A DNA stretch of 64,000 nt from Pseudobdellovibrionaceae bacterium (lineage in GTDB: Bacteria; Bdellovibrionota; Bdellovibrionia; Bdellovibrionales; UBA1609): positions 8,852 to 72,851 of the forward strand of contig JACKAN010000017.1 in NCBI GenBank assembly GCA_020635055.1, read 5' to 3'. Positions within the stretch are counted from its first letter, which is position 1. Each line of letters begins with the position of its first letter. This document shows positions 18,801 through 26,584 of this stretch, in pieces. The position numbers and the translations under genes are program-made. Under the pieces are notes generated by a model. It was not told the DNA's origin. It ran no database searches and worked only from the letters and a program-made list of their open reading frames with translations.

Positions 18801-20844
18801 TCCCTTGATGGAAGAATTTGATATTTTTCATCAAACAAAAGAAATTTTAAAAACCAATGATTTTACTTTATCCTCAGCTCAGGCCCACGTTAGAGATCTA
18901 GATATATTAGTTGAACCTTTTTCGGTTTCTGGTTTAGCGTCACGTACTTTTATTGGTCCAATAACTTTTTTGTTAAACAGCAATCGCTCTAATGTTCGAC
19001 CTACAGACAATATTGACGAAAATTTTTGTCGTACCGACGATTGTGATAATTTTAAAAGTTGGGGAGTGAAAGCCAAAGGACTTTTCTTAGAAGAAGACGT
19101 TCCAGAAATAAATGAGTTGGAGAAAGAGCTTAAAGACCCTGGTATTTCAGAGGCGAAGAAGAGTGTCATAAAAGATAAGATTATATCCTTACAAAATGAG
19201 TCGAACCAGAGGCGTTCAAGAAATAAAAAATACTATTCTTCTGTGGAGCATTTTAAAGGAAAGCAAGTGGACGATCTGATTCCTGTTTGGGAAGAAAGCT
19301 TGCGAAAGCGAAAAATGGAGTTTGAAGTTCGCTCTAATATTTCAAATTTTATAGATTTATTTGGTTTAGAATTTGTTTCTCTTTCTGGGGAAAAATTAAA
19401 GAAAATAAAAAAGTCTTGTAAGTCTATATACACGACGGACTACAAAGAGGAGTGCTTAGAAGATTACGATGCCTTAAGTATAGAGCCAAATTATTTGATT
19501 AATACCTTTAACAAGCTTCCTTTTAATGAAGCCGGAATGGGCTTGTTTTACAAAATTGATAATGTAGCTAAAAGTATTAAAAAAGGTAAGCTAGAGTTAA
19601 AAGGTTTTGAGGATTATAAGCTTACTAAAGAAGATCTAAAAGAAATGATTAAATCTGGTGTTATGAAACGAGAAATAGCCCATGGTTTTTGTGCGATATT
19701 TATGCGACAGTTGATTACCGGAAGCTCAAAAGACGGATTAAGACCCAGCGTAACTATTGAGAAGATATTTAAAGATTACAACCCATTTAATCAAAGTAAA
19801 GCCGAGATGGATAAAATTAAAAAGGCTTGCTTTGATCATGAAAATGACAAGAAAAAGCCTTCATTTATTGTAGATAGAAAAGTTAGAATTCACAGTTTGG
19901 AAGGAGAGAGACCCGTTTTCCGTGGAGGAAAACAAATGAATCTTAACGTGGGTGCTTCGAATAGCTTTCATAGAGACGAAAGGGTGGGTTTTTCACGTGG
20001 ATTTAATATTGCAGCGGCAGGAAGATTTTTAGGTGACTTTATAAGTGATGCTACGGGTGTATTAAAAATGAGTATCGATTATGTATCAGGGAAGAGTATG
20101 GCCAGCGGCACTTCAATTCAAAAGGCCACTTTTTTGGTAATGCAAAATGCTGCTTTTGATATTAAGTTAAAAGATTATGAACAGTGTGCTGTAGTTCGTT
20201 GGAATCCTGAAATATTTATTAATAGTGATGCCTATGATATCTTCTTTAAGGTTTTCGAGAATCCAGGAAAGAACACTTACATACCTGGTGGTTACTTTAT
20301 TTGCGCTGGAAAGGAAAAGAATCCAGAGCCAATTTACGTTAGAGAACATTATTACTATTTTACTCAACATTTTACTGATGGGGATATGTTAGATAGTGGC
20401 GATTTGTACAATCACCCTTGGTTGCTTGGCCTTAGGGGTTCGCGGGATGCTGCGGCTTTCGTTTCGAACATTTCTACAGAGGACTATAAACTCTATGATT
20501 TGCAAACGATGAGTAATGATAGCCCTTTTTGGCCCATAAAAAAGATGATCGAAACCTACTTGAATGTGCTTCCTAGTTTCCCTGGTCTGTATACTATAAT
20601 TGATCAATATGGAGAGGATTATCCTTGGAATGAGTTGCCAGAAGCCTCTTATCGTCGCATTCAGGACGAAACAATGGAAACAAATTTTGGCCGTTCAGTT
20701 TTAGGGATGCCAGATTTCTCACAGATGTCTCGTTTTGTTCAGGAACAAGAAGACAATTATATACCAAATAGAGAAAAAACAGAACGGAATGACGATTACA
20801 TGGAGAGTTATAGAAAAGGCGGGAGTCCAAGTCTGGGTCGTTAG
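15871..20844 (+). CDS. Giant lipoprotein, module C (1657 aa)
   Basis: One of the longest genes in the window. The N-terminus has a long n-region then ALTLLAIMLTASGC, a lipobox with acylated C38. Residues about 800-860 are highly charged and predicted coiled coil (KERIEAIKRYQEILHQYEKE), and a second helical segment lies at about 1080-1130. The rest alternates beta-rich domains of unknown type. No catalytic motif was seen. The overlap with the barrel gene and shared export route suggest a two-part envelope assembly, perhaps surface exposed. The ATG at 15871 is the first in frame. Function unknown. Confidence 0.7.
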   Translation: MLASKIKLHNWLNVSWEKLPIKSSALTLLAIMLTASGCWSPKQELAQDGNQATFYVASSDGKSTGFKILDKNWNIPGEKSFRFWACLKDVVTRKELSNQKFVIENKDSISPFSKPATSSNNGCVYWSENDIAFDYFAPSKFLVFNRVIRSASSSVHKGVVSVRLMVNPWASFRQSKEEVIYWPENTQSPIDLSKVVQGNVAVREALMGIGTKREDHGKLYVENVSMLASKLADVYFTEKDKKNDELNKKQYDSNSIENDEAETHAKKADEVISGFDLEIHLDLKPVVQIKNIDGDIQYLPIKSGKFRVLAELVATELGEEANKNMMITDDKSKYGGAKDEREIMTPKAPPLEVEMHMGKLLPIIQATVTRKVTQGRLKLALQIRPISSPSKLEAYEGLYVIGDYKKLTGSSAPKLDKDTYYSGEQHFNFMDYMRGSAGFDELKETYAFNMKPFDFSVSRGNYVMVLPGETATQRTIVFRAETCIFDNATGTSRQQYKQFRIFRDGVEIPKEDARTNEEGCLILLGKVSHAFYKIEELKPTKFEIFYDAPNLVAKKNGYKGTGKGQYTLTVYTNPWDDKFTFFSDVRQLPKELKELIGTQRKIESRIFISDFSYQTLRFGYEIDKFLNLTVDKSVLMLIEPYVLRYSGNVPGRNNIQRLRDGLYLLKVAYQKDYLDPAAKGVLIKREERQRDIDGEPLDLFVAKMWDPNLGKYRDLTNDEKRHKTKQHLSIVKKLVRVNNGKIITPITLKVADLRLMRVRSQLLIQLQPVDERLVQIANAYDNKVANEVFQKVKEKFKQNLRANNQDFDNLLKSHIEQNEKERIEAIKRYQEILHQYEKEQEELIRARIQDVESKASLEAGYVPLTPQQIDEYVSKEMQSRRGEFDAYLEKFESELAPIDKARAQFNYLTDREKLEIEEQIKNDQDNLEGLLEKLASDKLLPAQEKALVKMGMDPEGRRVIDTGILAGTAYDKLDKFSPLMEEFDIFHQTKEILKTNDFTLSSAQAHVRDLDILVEPFSVSGLASRTFIGPITFLLNSNRSNVRPTDNIDENFCRTDDCDNFKSWGVKAKGLFLEEDVPEINELEKELKDPGISEAKKSVIKDKIISLQNESNQRRSRNKKYYSSVEHFKGKQVDDLIPVWEESLRKRKMEFEVRSNISNFIDLFGLEFVSLSGEKLKKIKKSCKSIYTTDYKEECLEDYDALSIEPNYLINTFNKLPFNEAGMGLFYKIDNVAKSIKKGKLELKGFEDYKLTKEDLKEMIKSGVMKREIAHGFCAIFMRQLITGSSKDGLRPSVTIEKIFKDYNPFNQSKAEMDKIKKACFDHENDKKKPSFIVDRKVRIHSLEGERPVFRGGKQMNLNVGASNSFHRDERVGFSRGFNIAAAGRFLGDFISDATGVLKMSIDYVSGKSMASGTSIQKATFLVMQNAAFDIKLKDYEQCAVVRWNPEIFINSDAYDIFFKVFENPGKNTYIPGGYFICAGKEKNPEPIYVREHYYYFTQHFTDGDMLDSGDLYNHPWLLGLRGSRDAAAFVSNISTEDYKLYDLQTMSNDSPFWPIKKMIETYLNVLPSFPGLYTIIDQYGEDYPWNELPEASYRRIQDETMETNFGRSVLGMPDFSQMSRFVQEQEDNYIPNREKTERNDDYMESYRKGGSPSLGR

Positions 20845-20851
20845 TTATATG

Positions 20852-22123
20852 TTAAAGTACTTCAGATATCCATTGGATAATCTTGTTGCTGGCTCCAGTT
20901 TTGGAAGAGATGAGGTCTTTGATTTCATTCTGAACACCTTCCAATTGGGATCTGTATTCAATTGCTTTATAAATGCATTTTTTTAGATCCTCCCTATCTT
21001 GAATTTCATTCACAACATTTAAAGCGGGGAAATTATTTAATTTATGAGTTTTAAATTCCAGGGCTTCGCGATTGTTTCTGTGGAATGGACCAACGAAAGC
21101 GATAGCTCCAGCAGCCAATGGCTCCATAACGCTGTGAACACTTTTTTTAAAAGATCCACCTACTAAAGCTAAATGTGAACTCGTGTAAACTTCTGCTAAA
21201 ACCCCTAAAGTGTCTACAATAAGCACTTTACCCGGAGGCCAAGTGCTTGCTTGACTGTAATAAAGATACTCCAAACCTAATGAGGACAATAGATCTTCAA
21301 GATTTTTTAAATGTTCCGCTGTGGGTTCGTGAGGAGCAATGATTAGGCAGATTTTTTTATGATCTATGAATTCCAAAGAGGCATCTAAAACAACTTTTTC
21401 ATCCTCTTCCCAGGTGGAGCCAGCAACAAAAATAAGGGGACCCAAATTTTGTGCTGGTGTTAAAAAAGATTTTAAGGCTTTAGGTTTTTTTAAACGTTCT
21501 TGGACCTGATCGTACCTGGTGTCACCAATGGCTTCAACAACAGGCACTTGCATTTTTAAAAAATTGTTTTTGTCTTCCTGGCTCACGCAATAAATAAGAC
21601 TCAGCTGCTGATAAAGCCAAATCCATAAGGGTTTTAGGAATTTATTTTTGTGTTTGCTTAGGGTTGCTGAAAACATAAGAGTAGGTAGATTTCTTTTTTT
21701 CATTTGATAAAGAAGTTCAGGCCAAAGATCTGTGCGAGCTATTAACAATGCCTTTGGCAAGTGGTGCTTAATAAAAGAATGGATGGAGCCAGGGGTATCC
21801 CATGGCAGAGGACAGGACATATCAACCCCAGAAAAACGCTCTATGTTTTTTTTGTATGTGGGAGAAAAGTAAGTAACAAGTATTGTCTCTTTTGGGTATT
21901 GAGTTTTAATTCTACTTATAAGTGGTTTTGCGTACTCAAACTCACCGGAAGAGCAGTGAATCCAAATGGGATGTTGTCTTTTAGGTAAATCAAACCAGGG
22001 GTGATTGTTTTTATGTGGCCATCGCATTTTCAAACCTTGGCGAACTTTCTTGTTGCCAAATAGGGCTAACAATAAGCTTATACTAATTAGCAAGGGGACG
22101 ACGCAAAATCTGTAGGTGGCCAT
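20852..22123 (-). CDS. waaA: 3-deoxy-D-manno-octulosonic acid (Kdo) transferase
   Basis: Transfers Kdo from CMP-Kdo to lipid A precursor at the inner membrane. The N-terminal anchor YRFCVVPLLISISLLLALFG is followed by the acceptor-domain block WIHCSSGEFEYAKPLI, with the conserved glutamate of the family, then ILVTYFSPT. The C-terminal domain holds FVAGSTWEEDEKVV, IIAPHEP and the substrate loop GGSFKKSVHSVMEPLAAG. I chose the ATG at 22123 because it places the anchor at the very start as in other WaaA proteins; earlier in-frame starts at 22174 or 22192 would overlap the upstream heptosyltransferase gene. Length about 423 aa is normal. Confidence 0.88.
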   Translation of the reverse strand: MATYRFCVVPLLISISLLLALFGNKKVRQGLKMRWPHKNNHPWFDLPKRQHPIWIHCSSGEFEYAKPLISRIKTQYPKETILVTYFSPTYKKNIERFSGVDMSCPLPWDTPGSIHSFIKHHLPKALLIARTDLWPELLYQMKKRNLPTLMFSATLSKHKNKFLKPLWIWLYQQLSLIYCVSQEDKNNFLKMQVPVVEAIGDTRYDQVQERLKKPKALKSFLTPAQNLGPLIFVAGSTWEEDEKVVLDASLEFIDHKKICLIIAPHEPTAEHLKNLEDLLSSLGLEYLYYSQASTWPPGKVLIVDTLGVLAEVYTSSHLALVGGSFKKSVHSVMEPLAAGAIAFVGPFHRNNREALEFKTHKLNNFPALNVVNEIQDREDLKKCIYKAIEYRSQLEGVQNEIKDLISSKTGASNKIIQWISEVL

Positions 22124-22157
22124 AAAAAGAATATCTTTAATTAGGGAATGATTTGTG

Positions 22158-23159
22158 TCATGCCATTGCTTCATTGATTTTCTCACTAACAAGCTCGGGT
22201 GTGATGTCCATCATGCACTTTTTATAAACCGAATTGTGACACCTGCCGCGACCATCTTTGGTGCAGGGTCGACATTTTAATTGGACTTCTAAAATTTGCG
22301 AATTGGGGCTGGAGGGGAAACCAAAAGCTGTTGGGCCCATCAGAGCCAGGGTAGGTTTATGTAGGTAGTCGGCCATATGCAAAACTCCGGTATCGCCGCT
22401 AACAATGCCTTTGGCGTAATTAACTAGCTCAAAAGTTTCGTCCCAATTGAGTTTGCCTGATAAATTGACAACATTTTTATTGTTGCTAGCAATTTCTTGG
22501 CAAAAATCATCATGGGGGCCACCGACAATAACAAATCTATTTGCAGACTGAAGGCTTAAGAGTTTTTTCCAGTGCTCAATGGGCCAGCGTTTTAGTTCCC
22601 AAGCGGCTGAGGGAGCAAGAAGAACAAAGTCATCAACTAGATGTTTCTCAAACAATATATTTTTTGTGCTATCAGAAAGATTTAATGTAGCACTTGGAGA
22701 GGGCCATTTGTCTATGGATATCTTCCATTTTTTTAATGGCGTGACAAAGGATTCAGCACCACGAAAGGGTTGTGGCAAAAGTGAAATGCGAAATTGGAAG
22801 AGCAACCATCGTTGAATCCTTTGTTTGGATCTTCGAATAAATTGAGTACGAGATCTTGAAAGTCTTAAAATAATAGAAGCTAAATGGGACCTTAAATTAG
22901 AGTGAGCATCATAAATGTGAGTGTAATTCTCTTGCCTTAATTTCCAACTCATTTTCATAAAGTTCCACAAACCTGTGTTTTTATCATAAATATGAATTTG
23001 ATTTATACTTGAGCAGGGCTTTAGACTTGAAGCAAAGTCTTTTTTAACACACCAATGGAGCTGGCAGTCAGGCCATTCTTGTTTGATAAGATCTGCAGCG
23101 GGGAGACATTGTAAGATGTCACCCAAGCTAGAGAGTCGTATGATTAAAACTTTTTTCAT
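22158..23159 (-). CDS. Glycosyltransferase family 9 (heptosyltransferase)
   Basis: A 333-aa GT9 protein that probably adds heptose to the lipopolysaccharide inner core. Start MKKVLIIRLSSLGDILQCLPAADLIK is the classic family N-terminus (xxIRLSSLGDxxxxxP). The donor-binding domain has VLLAPSAAWELKRWPIEHW and the nucleotide-sugar motif SGDTGVLHMADYLHKPTLALMGPT. The C-terminus carries a cysteine cluster (CRPCTKDGRGRC) seen in part of the family. WaaC or WaaF cannot be separated from sequence alone. It lies directly before waaA in the same operon. Confidence 0.85.
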   Translation of the reverse strand: MKKVLIIRLSSLGDILQCLPAADLIKQEWPDCQLHWCVKKDFASSLKPCSSINQIHIYDKNTGLWNFMKMSWKLRQENYTHIYDAHSNLRSHLASIILRLSRSRTQFIRRSKQRIQRWLLFQFRISLLPQPFRGAESFVTPLKKWKISIDKWPSPSATLNLSDSTKNILFEKHLVDDFVLLAPSAAWELKRWPIEHWKKLLSLQSANRFVIVGGPHDDFCQEIASNNKNVVNLSGKLNWDETFELVNYAKGIVSGDTGVLHMADYLHKPTLALMGPTAFGFPSSPNSQILEVQLKCRPCTKDGRGRCHNSVYKKCMMDITPELVSEKINEAMA

Positions 23160-23337
23160 TAACTATACATACACTTTTCTTGGCAAAAGGCCATCTGTTA
23201 ACTCTATGAAATATTTATAGATTAGAAGTCATCCTGACCAAAGTCTGGTTCCTAAGAAGAAGCTGGCTCTAAGCTAAGTAGAGAGTTGCCATAAGCGAGC
23301 ATCTACTGAACAATTAAAATATGTTGGAGGGGGAATC

Positions 23338-24045
23338 ATGAAGTTTTTAATTTTATCAATAAGTTTACTACTGTCTTTTTATAATAGCTCGGCATGGGCT
23401 GTAGGTTCTGGATTTTCATTGGGTGCAAATATAGGTTTAGCCGGCGGTGGTCAAACAGATATGAATAAGTTGATTACCAGTGCAAATTCTAGGGAATCTG
23501 GCTTATCTGTAAGTGAGTTGGGAAATGCCTGGGATGTGAGTTTGATGTTTACCTACAAGGTCACTAATATGATTGCCTTGCAATTTCGTCCAAGCATGTA
23601 TTATGTGTCACAGGATGGGTCCAATGCTAATGGCAAGTTTGAGTACTCTGTTTTAGGTTTTAATATTTTTCCTGTTCTACGACTGTATTTGCTTGAAAAC
23701 AACTATATAGCTTTTTTTACTAATATTGGTGTTGGTTGGGGTTTTGCAAATGGTGAAGTGAAAGAAGCTACGGATTCCCTTGAATTTTCTGGTAGCAATT
23801 TAGGCTATATGTTGGGATTAGGTGCTGAGTTCTGCTTTTTTGGAAGTTCCCACTGCATGAATATTGAAGGCAACCTTCGCTATGTGGATATAGAAAGAGT
23901 CATTGGCGACAGTGCAACGGGTGCATTTACTGGAAGTCCTTTGACACAAGCATCAAAAAGCAATGAAGTGGAAATCAATGGTCGAGATTTAGGACTCAGG
24001 ATGTCAGGTATTGTAGGTTCTATTGGATACATCTATTACTTTTAA
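23338..24045 (+). CDS. Outer-membrane beta-barrel protein
   Basis: A 235-aa OmpA/OmpW-like small barrel: signal peptide MKFLILSISLLLSFYNSSAWA, then alternating strands (SLGANIGLAGGG, WDVSLMFTYKV, MIALQFRPSMYYV, YIAFFTNIGVGWGF, LGYMLGLGAEFCFF) and a final strand GSIGYIYYF with terminal phenylalanine. A pair of cysteines (C-FFGSSHC) may form a disulphide. Strong ribosome-binding site GGAGGGGGAATC precedes the ATG. A stable hairpin follows the stop. Specific function unknown. Confidence 0.75.
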   Translation: MKFLILSISLLLSFYNSSAWAVGSGFSLGANIGLAGGGQTDMNKLITSANSRESGLSVSELGNAWDVSLMFTYKVTNMIALQFRPSMYYVSQDGSNANGKFEYSVLGFNIFPVLRLYLLENNYIAFFTNIGVGWGFANGEVKEATDSLEFSGSNLGYMLGLGAEFCFFGSSHCMNIEGNLRYVDIERVIGDSATGAFTGSPLTQASKSNEVEINGRDLGLRMSGIVGSIGYIYYF

Positions 24046-24052
24046 TCTTATG

Positions 24053-24073
24053 CCCCAGATCTTAGATTTGGGG
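24053..24073 (+). terminator. Hairpin between barrel gene and aminotransferase gene
   Basis: Arms CCCCAGATC and GATTTGGGG form a 9-bp stem (one G-T pair) around loop TTA. No T-run follows, and the next gene starts 11 bp later with AAAG as its ribosome-binding site, so it may be a partial terminator or an mRNA-stability element. Confidence 0.4.
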
Positions 24074-24084
24074 GTTAAGTAAAG

Positions 24085-25389
24085 GTGAGTAAGATTCTCT
24101 TCGAAAATGTTAGTATTAATCCTCAGATATTAAACCTTAAGGAGTCGGCGACTCTTAAGGTGAATCAACAGGTAAAGAGCCAAAGAGCCCGAGGCGAAAA
24201 AGTGTATCATTTTGGCTTTGGTCAGTCCCCTTTTCCTGTTCATAGAAAAATAGTTCAAACCTTGCAAGAAAACGCAAACAAAAAAGATTACCTGCCAACA
24301 CTAGGCTTGCTGGAATTGCGTAAACAAATTGCCGAGTATTACAGACAAAATTTTAATTACAATTTTAACCCAGAACATATGCTTATAGGACCGGGGAGCA
24401 AAGAACTTATATTTCAATGTTTATATGCTCTTGAGGGCCCAGTAATTATCCCCGCTCCAAGTTGGGTCAGTTACGGGCCACAAGTAAATATTCGTGGGAA
24501 AAAGTTTATTAGTCCAATGACTTCAAGGGAAAACAATTACAAGCTCACATCTAAAGATCTAGAATTTGTTTGCGAAACAATGCCCGTAGATCAACAAAAA
24601 ATACTGATTATAAATTCGCCAAACAATCCTACGGGACAAGTTTATACGGATCAAGAAATAGAAGGCTTAACTCGTGTTTGTCGCGATAACAATATTATTG
24701 TTATCAGTGACGAAATCTATGGGATGATTGATTTCACCAACATTAAGAAAAAAGGTTTTAGTTTCTATTACCCAGAGGGAACAATTGTAACGGCGGGGCT
24801 TAGCAAGTCTCACTCTGCTGGAGGTTATCGATTGGGGTTTTTAGCCGCCCCAAAAAACATGGAAAAATTAGTAAAGGCTTTATCAGCATTGGTGAGTGAG
24901 ACCTTCTCGGCGGTAAGTGCTCCCATTCAGTACGCGGCAGTCACGGCTTATTCAATGGACCCAGAAATTGAAGAGTCACTAAGAATATGTAATAAAATAC
25001 ATGAATATATCGGCCACTATATTTATTATAGATTACAAAAAATGCAAATAGAGTGTCCCGCACCTGAAGGGGCCTTTTATATATTTCCGGATTTTATAAA
25101 TTACAAAAAGGAATTGCATAAAAAGTACGACATTCAAACTAGTCTTCAGTTGGCTGAGGTCTTGTTGACAGAAGCGCAAATAGCACTTTTGCCGGGGAGT
25201 GATTTTTATTTACCCTCTTCCAGTTTAACGGCAAGGATGTCTACTGTGGACTATGAAGGTGACAGCCTTTATCAATCGGCTTTGGATTGTCGAGGTGAAA
25301 TGAGTATAGATTTTGTGCAAAAAAATGCACCGCGAATTGTGGAAGGTTTGAACTCTTTAGAGAGCTTTCTATCGGGCTGTGGGGTTTGA
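24085..25389 (+). CDS. Class I/II aminotransferase (PLP-dependent)
   Basis: A 434-aa fold-type I aminotransferase starting with GTG. Landmarks: the substrate-loop region FGFGQSPFPVHRK, YLPTLGLLELRKQIAEYY, the PLP-ring strand INSPNNPTGQVY, the aspartate and tyrosine of VISDEIYGMIDF, the Schiff-base lysine K241 in GLSKSHSAGGYRLGF and the carboxylate-binding arginine in SLTARMSTVDYEG. The family includes aspartate, aromatic and methionine aminotransferases; the sequence does not identify which. A small membrane-anchored gene follows after 4 bp. Confidence 0.85.
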   Translation: MSKILFENVSINPQILNLKESATLKVNQQVKSQRARGEKVYHFGFGQSPFPVHRKIVQTLQENANKKDYLPTLGLLELRKQIAEYYRQNFNYNFNPEHMLIGPGSKELIFQCLYALEGPVIIPAPSWVSYGPQVNIRGKKFISPMTSRENNYKLTSKDLEFVCETMPVDQQKILIINSPNNPTGQVYTDQEIEGLTRVCRDNNIIVISDEIYGMIDFTNIKKKGFSFYYPEGTIVTAGLSKSHSAGGYRLGFLAAPKNMEKLVKALSALVSETFSAVSAPIQYAAVTAYSMDPEIEESLRICNKIHEYIGHYIYYRLQKMQIECPAPEGAFYIFPDFINYKKELHKKYDIQTSLQLAEVLLTEAQIALLPGSDFYLPSSSLTARMSTVDYEGDSLYQSALDCRGEMSIDFVQKNAPRIVEGLNSLESFLSGCGV

Positions 25390-25393
25390 GTAG

Positions 25394-25774
25394 ATGAAAA
25401 AAAGAATTATATTAATTGTAGCCATCTTGCTTACATTCGCTGGTGCTATTTACTTTAAAAAAAATCAGGGTCATGTTGTCGACAGAAATATTCTCAACTC
25501 TTTATCGCAACAAAAAAATACTTTTGTGGGTTGGGTACAAAAAGTAGATTCTAAAGAAGGTTTGCTGGTGATTAGGCGGGATAAGCTTCAACCCTTTATG
25601 CCGAAGAGAGAATTTGTTAAGATAACAAATTTAACTCAGATGAGGGAGGCGGGGAGCGAAATCAAACTGGAGGATATTCAAATCGGATCTCCTGTAAAAA
25701 TAACCTATAGTGGGGATCAGATTCAGAAAAACATATACTTAGCTGAGCTGATTGAAGTCGTTCATAAACAGTAA
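25394..25774 (+). CDS. Small membrane-anchored protein of unknown function
   Basis: A 126-aa protein with an N-terminal hydrophobic segment (IILIVAILLTFAGAIYF) that would anchor it in the inner membrane, with a periplasmic domain of about 100 residues rich in short strands (FVGWVQKVDSKEGLLVIRRDK, GSPVKITYSGDQIQKNIYLAELIEV). The domain resembles small barrel folds that bind ligands, but no family was recognised. It follows the aminotransferase gene by 4 bp and is probably co-transcribed. Confidence 0.6.
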   Translation: MKKRIILIVAILLTFAGAIYFKKNQGHVVDRNILNSLSQQKNTFVGWVQKVDSKEGLLVIRRDKLQPFMPKREFVKITNLTQMREAGSEIKLEDIQIGSPVKITYSGDQIQKNIYLAELIEVVHKQ

Positions 25775-25804
25775 AATAGAATATTTAAAAACACAAGCAT
25801 ACCA

Positions 25805-26479
25805 TTATTTTAATTTTGATAAAATTTTACCAGCTTCTGTCTCATCAATAATGTTGAATTTGTTTTCTTCCCAAGAATACGAATAGACATCGGCACTAGC
25901 AATATCAAACCACCAGCCATGCAACCGGATTTTGTTTTCAGCTAATCGCTTTTGAACTTCAGGATAGGATTTTAAATGTTCGATTTGCCATAAAACATTT
26001 AACTGAGAAAGTTGATTGTGAGGGGACAATTCAAAAGGAGGTTTAAATATATTGTCAGACAACTGATCTTTTCGTTGTGGGCTAAAGCCATTGGCCAGCC
26101 AACTCTGTAAATGTTTAGAGTCCAATTGACTTGGGTCATTTATAATGGCTTGCATGGCTCCGCACTCGGAATGTCCACAAATGATCATTTCTGAAACGTT
26201 CAATTGAAATAGAGAAAAATCAATGGCTGCTGGTTCAGAGCCTTTCAAGCAGGTCTCACCATTGCTATGACAAGGAGGAATGAGGTTTCCCACATTGCGG
26301 ACAACAAACATGTCTCCTGGATCTGTAGAGGCAAATACATTAGGAACCACTCGGCTGTCGGAGCATGCAACCAAAAGAGAATCGGGACTTTGACCGAAAA
26401 CCAAATTGGCTACTTTTTCTCTGTAATCTTGCTGTTTATTTTTACGAAAATCGAGGATACCTTTGATCAGTTTGCGCAT
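25805..26479 (-). CDS. can: Beta-class carbonic anhydrase
   Basis: Interconverts CO2 and bicarbonate. The 224-aa length and both zinc motifs are typical: C39-x-D41-S-R in VACSDSRVVPN, and H-x2-C in ICGHSECGAMQ. The GNLIPP loop (RNVGNLIPP) lies between them as in the family. Cytoplasmic, no signal peptide. It may supply bicarbonate to acetyl-CoA carboxylase or carbamoyl-phosphate synthesis; the neighbours give no clue. Single gene, minus strand. Confidence 0.92.
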   Translation of the reverse strand: MRKLIKGILDFRKNKQQDYREKVANLVFGQSPDSLLVACSDSRVVPNVFASTDPGDMFVVRNVGNLIPPCHSNGETCLKGSEPAAIDFSLFQLNVSEMIICGHSECGAMQAIINDPSQLDSKHLQSWLANGFSPQRKDQLSDNIFKPPFELSPHNQLSQLNVLWQIEHLKSYPEVQKRLAENKIRLHGWWFDIASADVYSYSWEENKFNIIDETEAGKILSKLK

Positions 26480-26529
26480 GGCCTCATTTTTTACATCTAA
26501 ATTTATTAATTTACAAGAGATGTCTTTAC

Positions 26530-26553
26530 AAAAAAGCCCTCAAAAGCGAGGGC
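26530..26553 (-). terminator. Rho-independent terminator of the large lipoprotein gene
   Basis: On the minus strand GCCCTC and GAGGGC form a perfect 6-bp stem around a six-base loop, followed by six T. It is 30 bp after the stop of the gene at 26585 and before the carbonic anhydrase gene. Confidence 0.8.
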
Positions 26554-26584
26554 CTTGATATTGTTGAATAATTAGTTGCGATTA

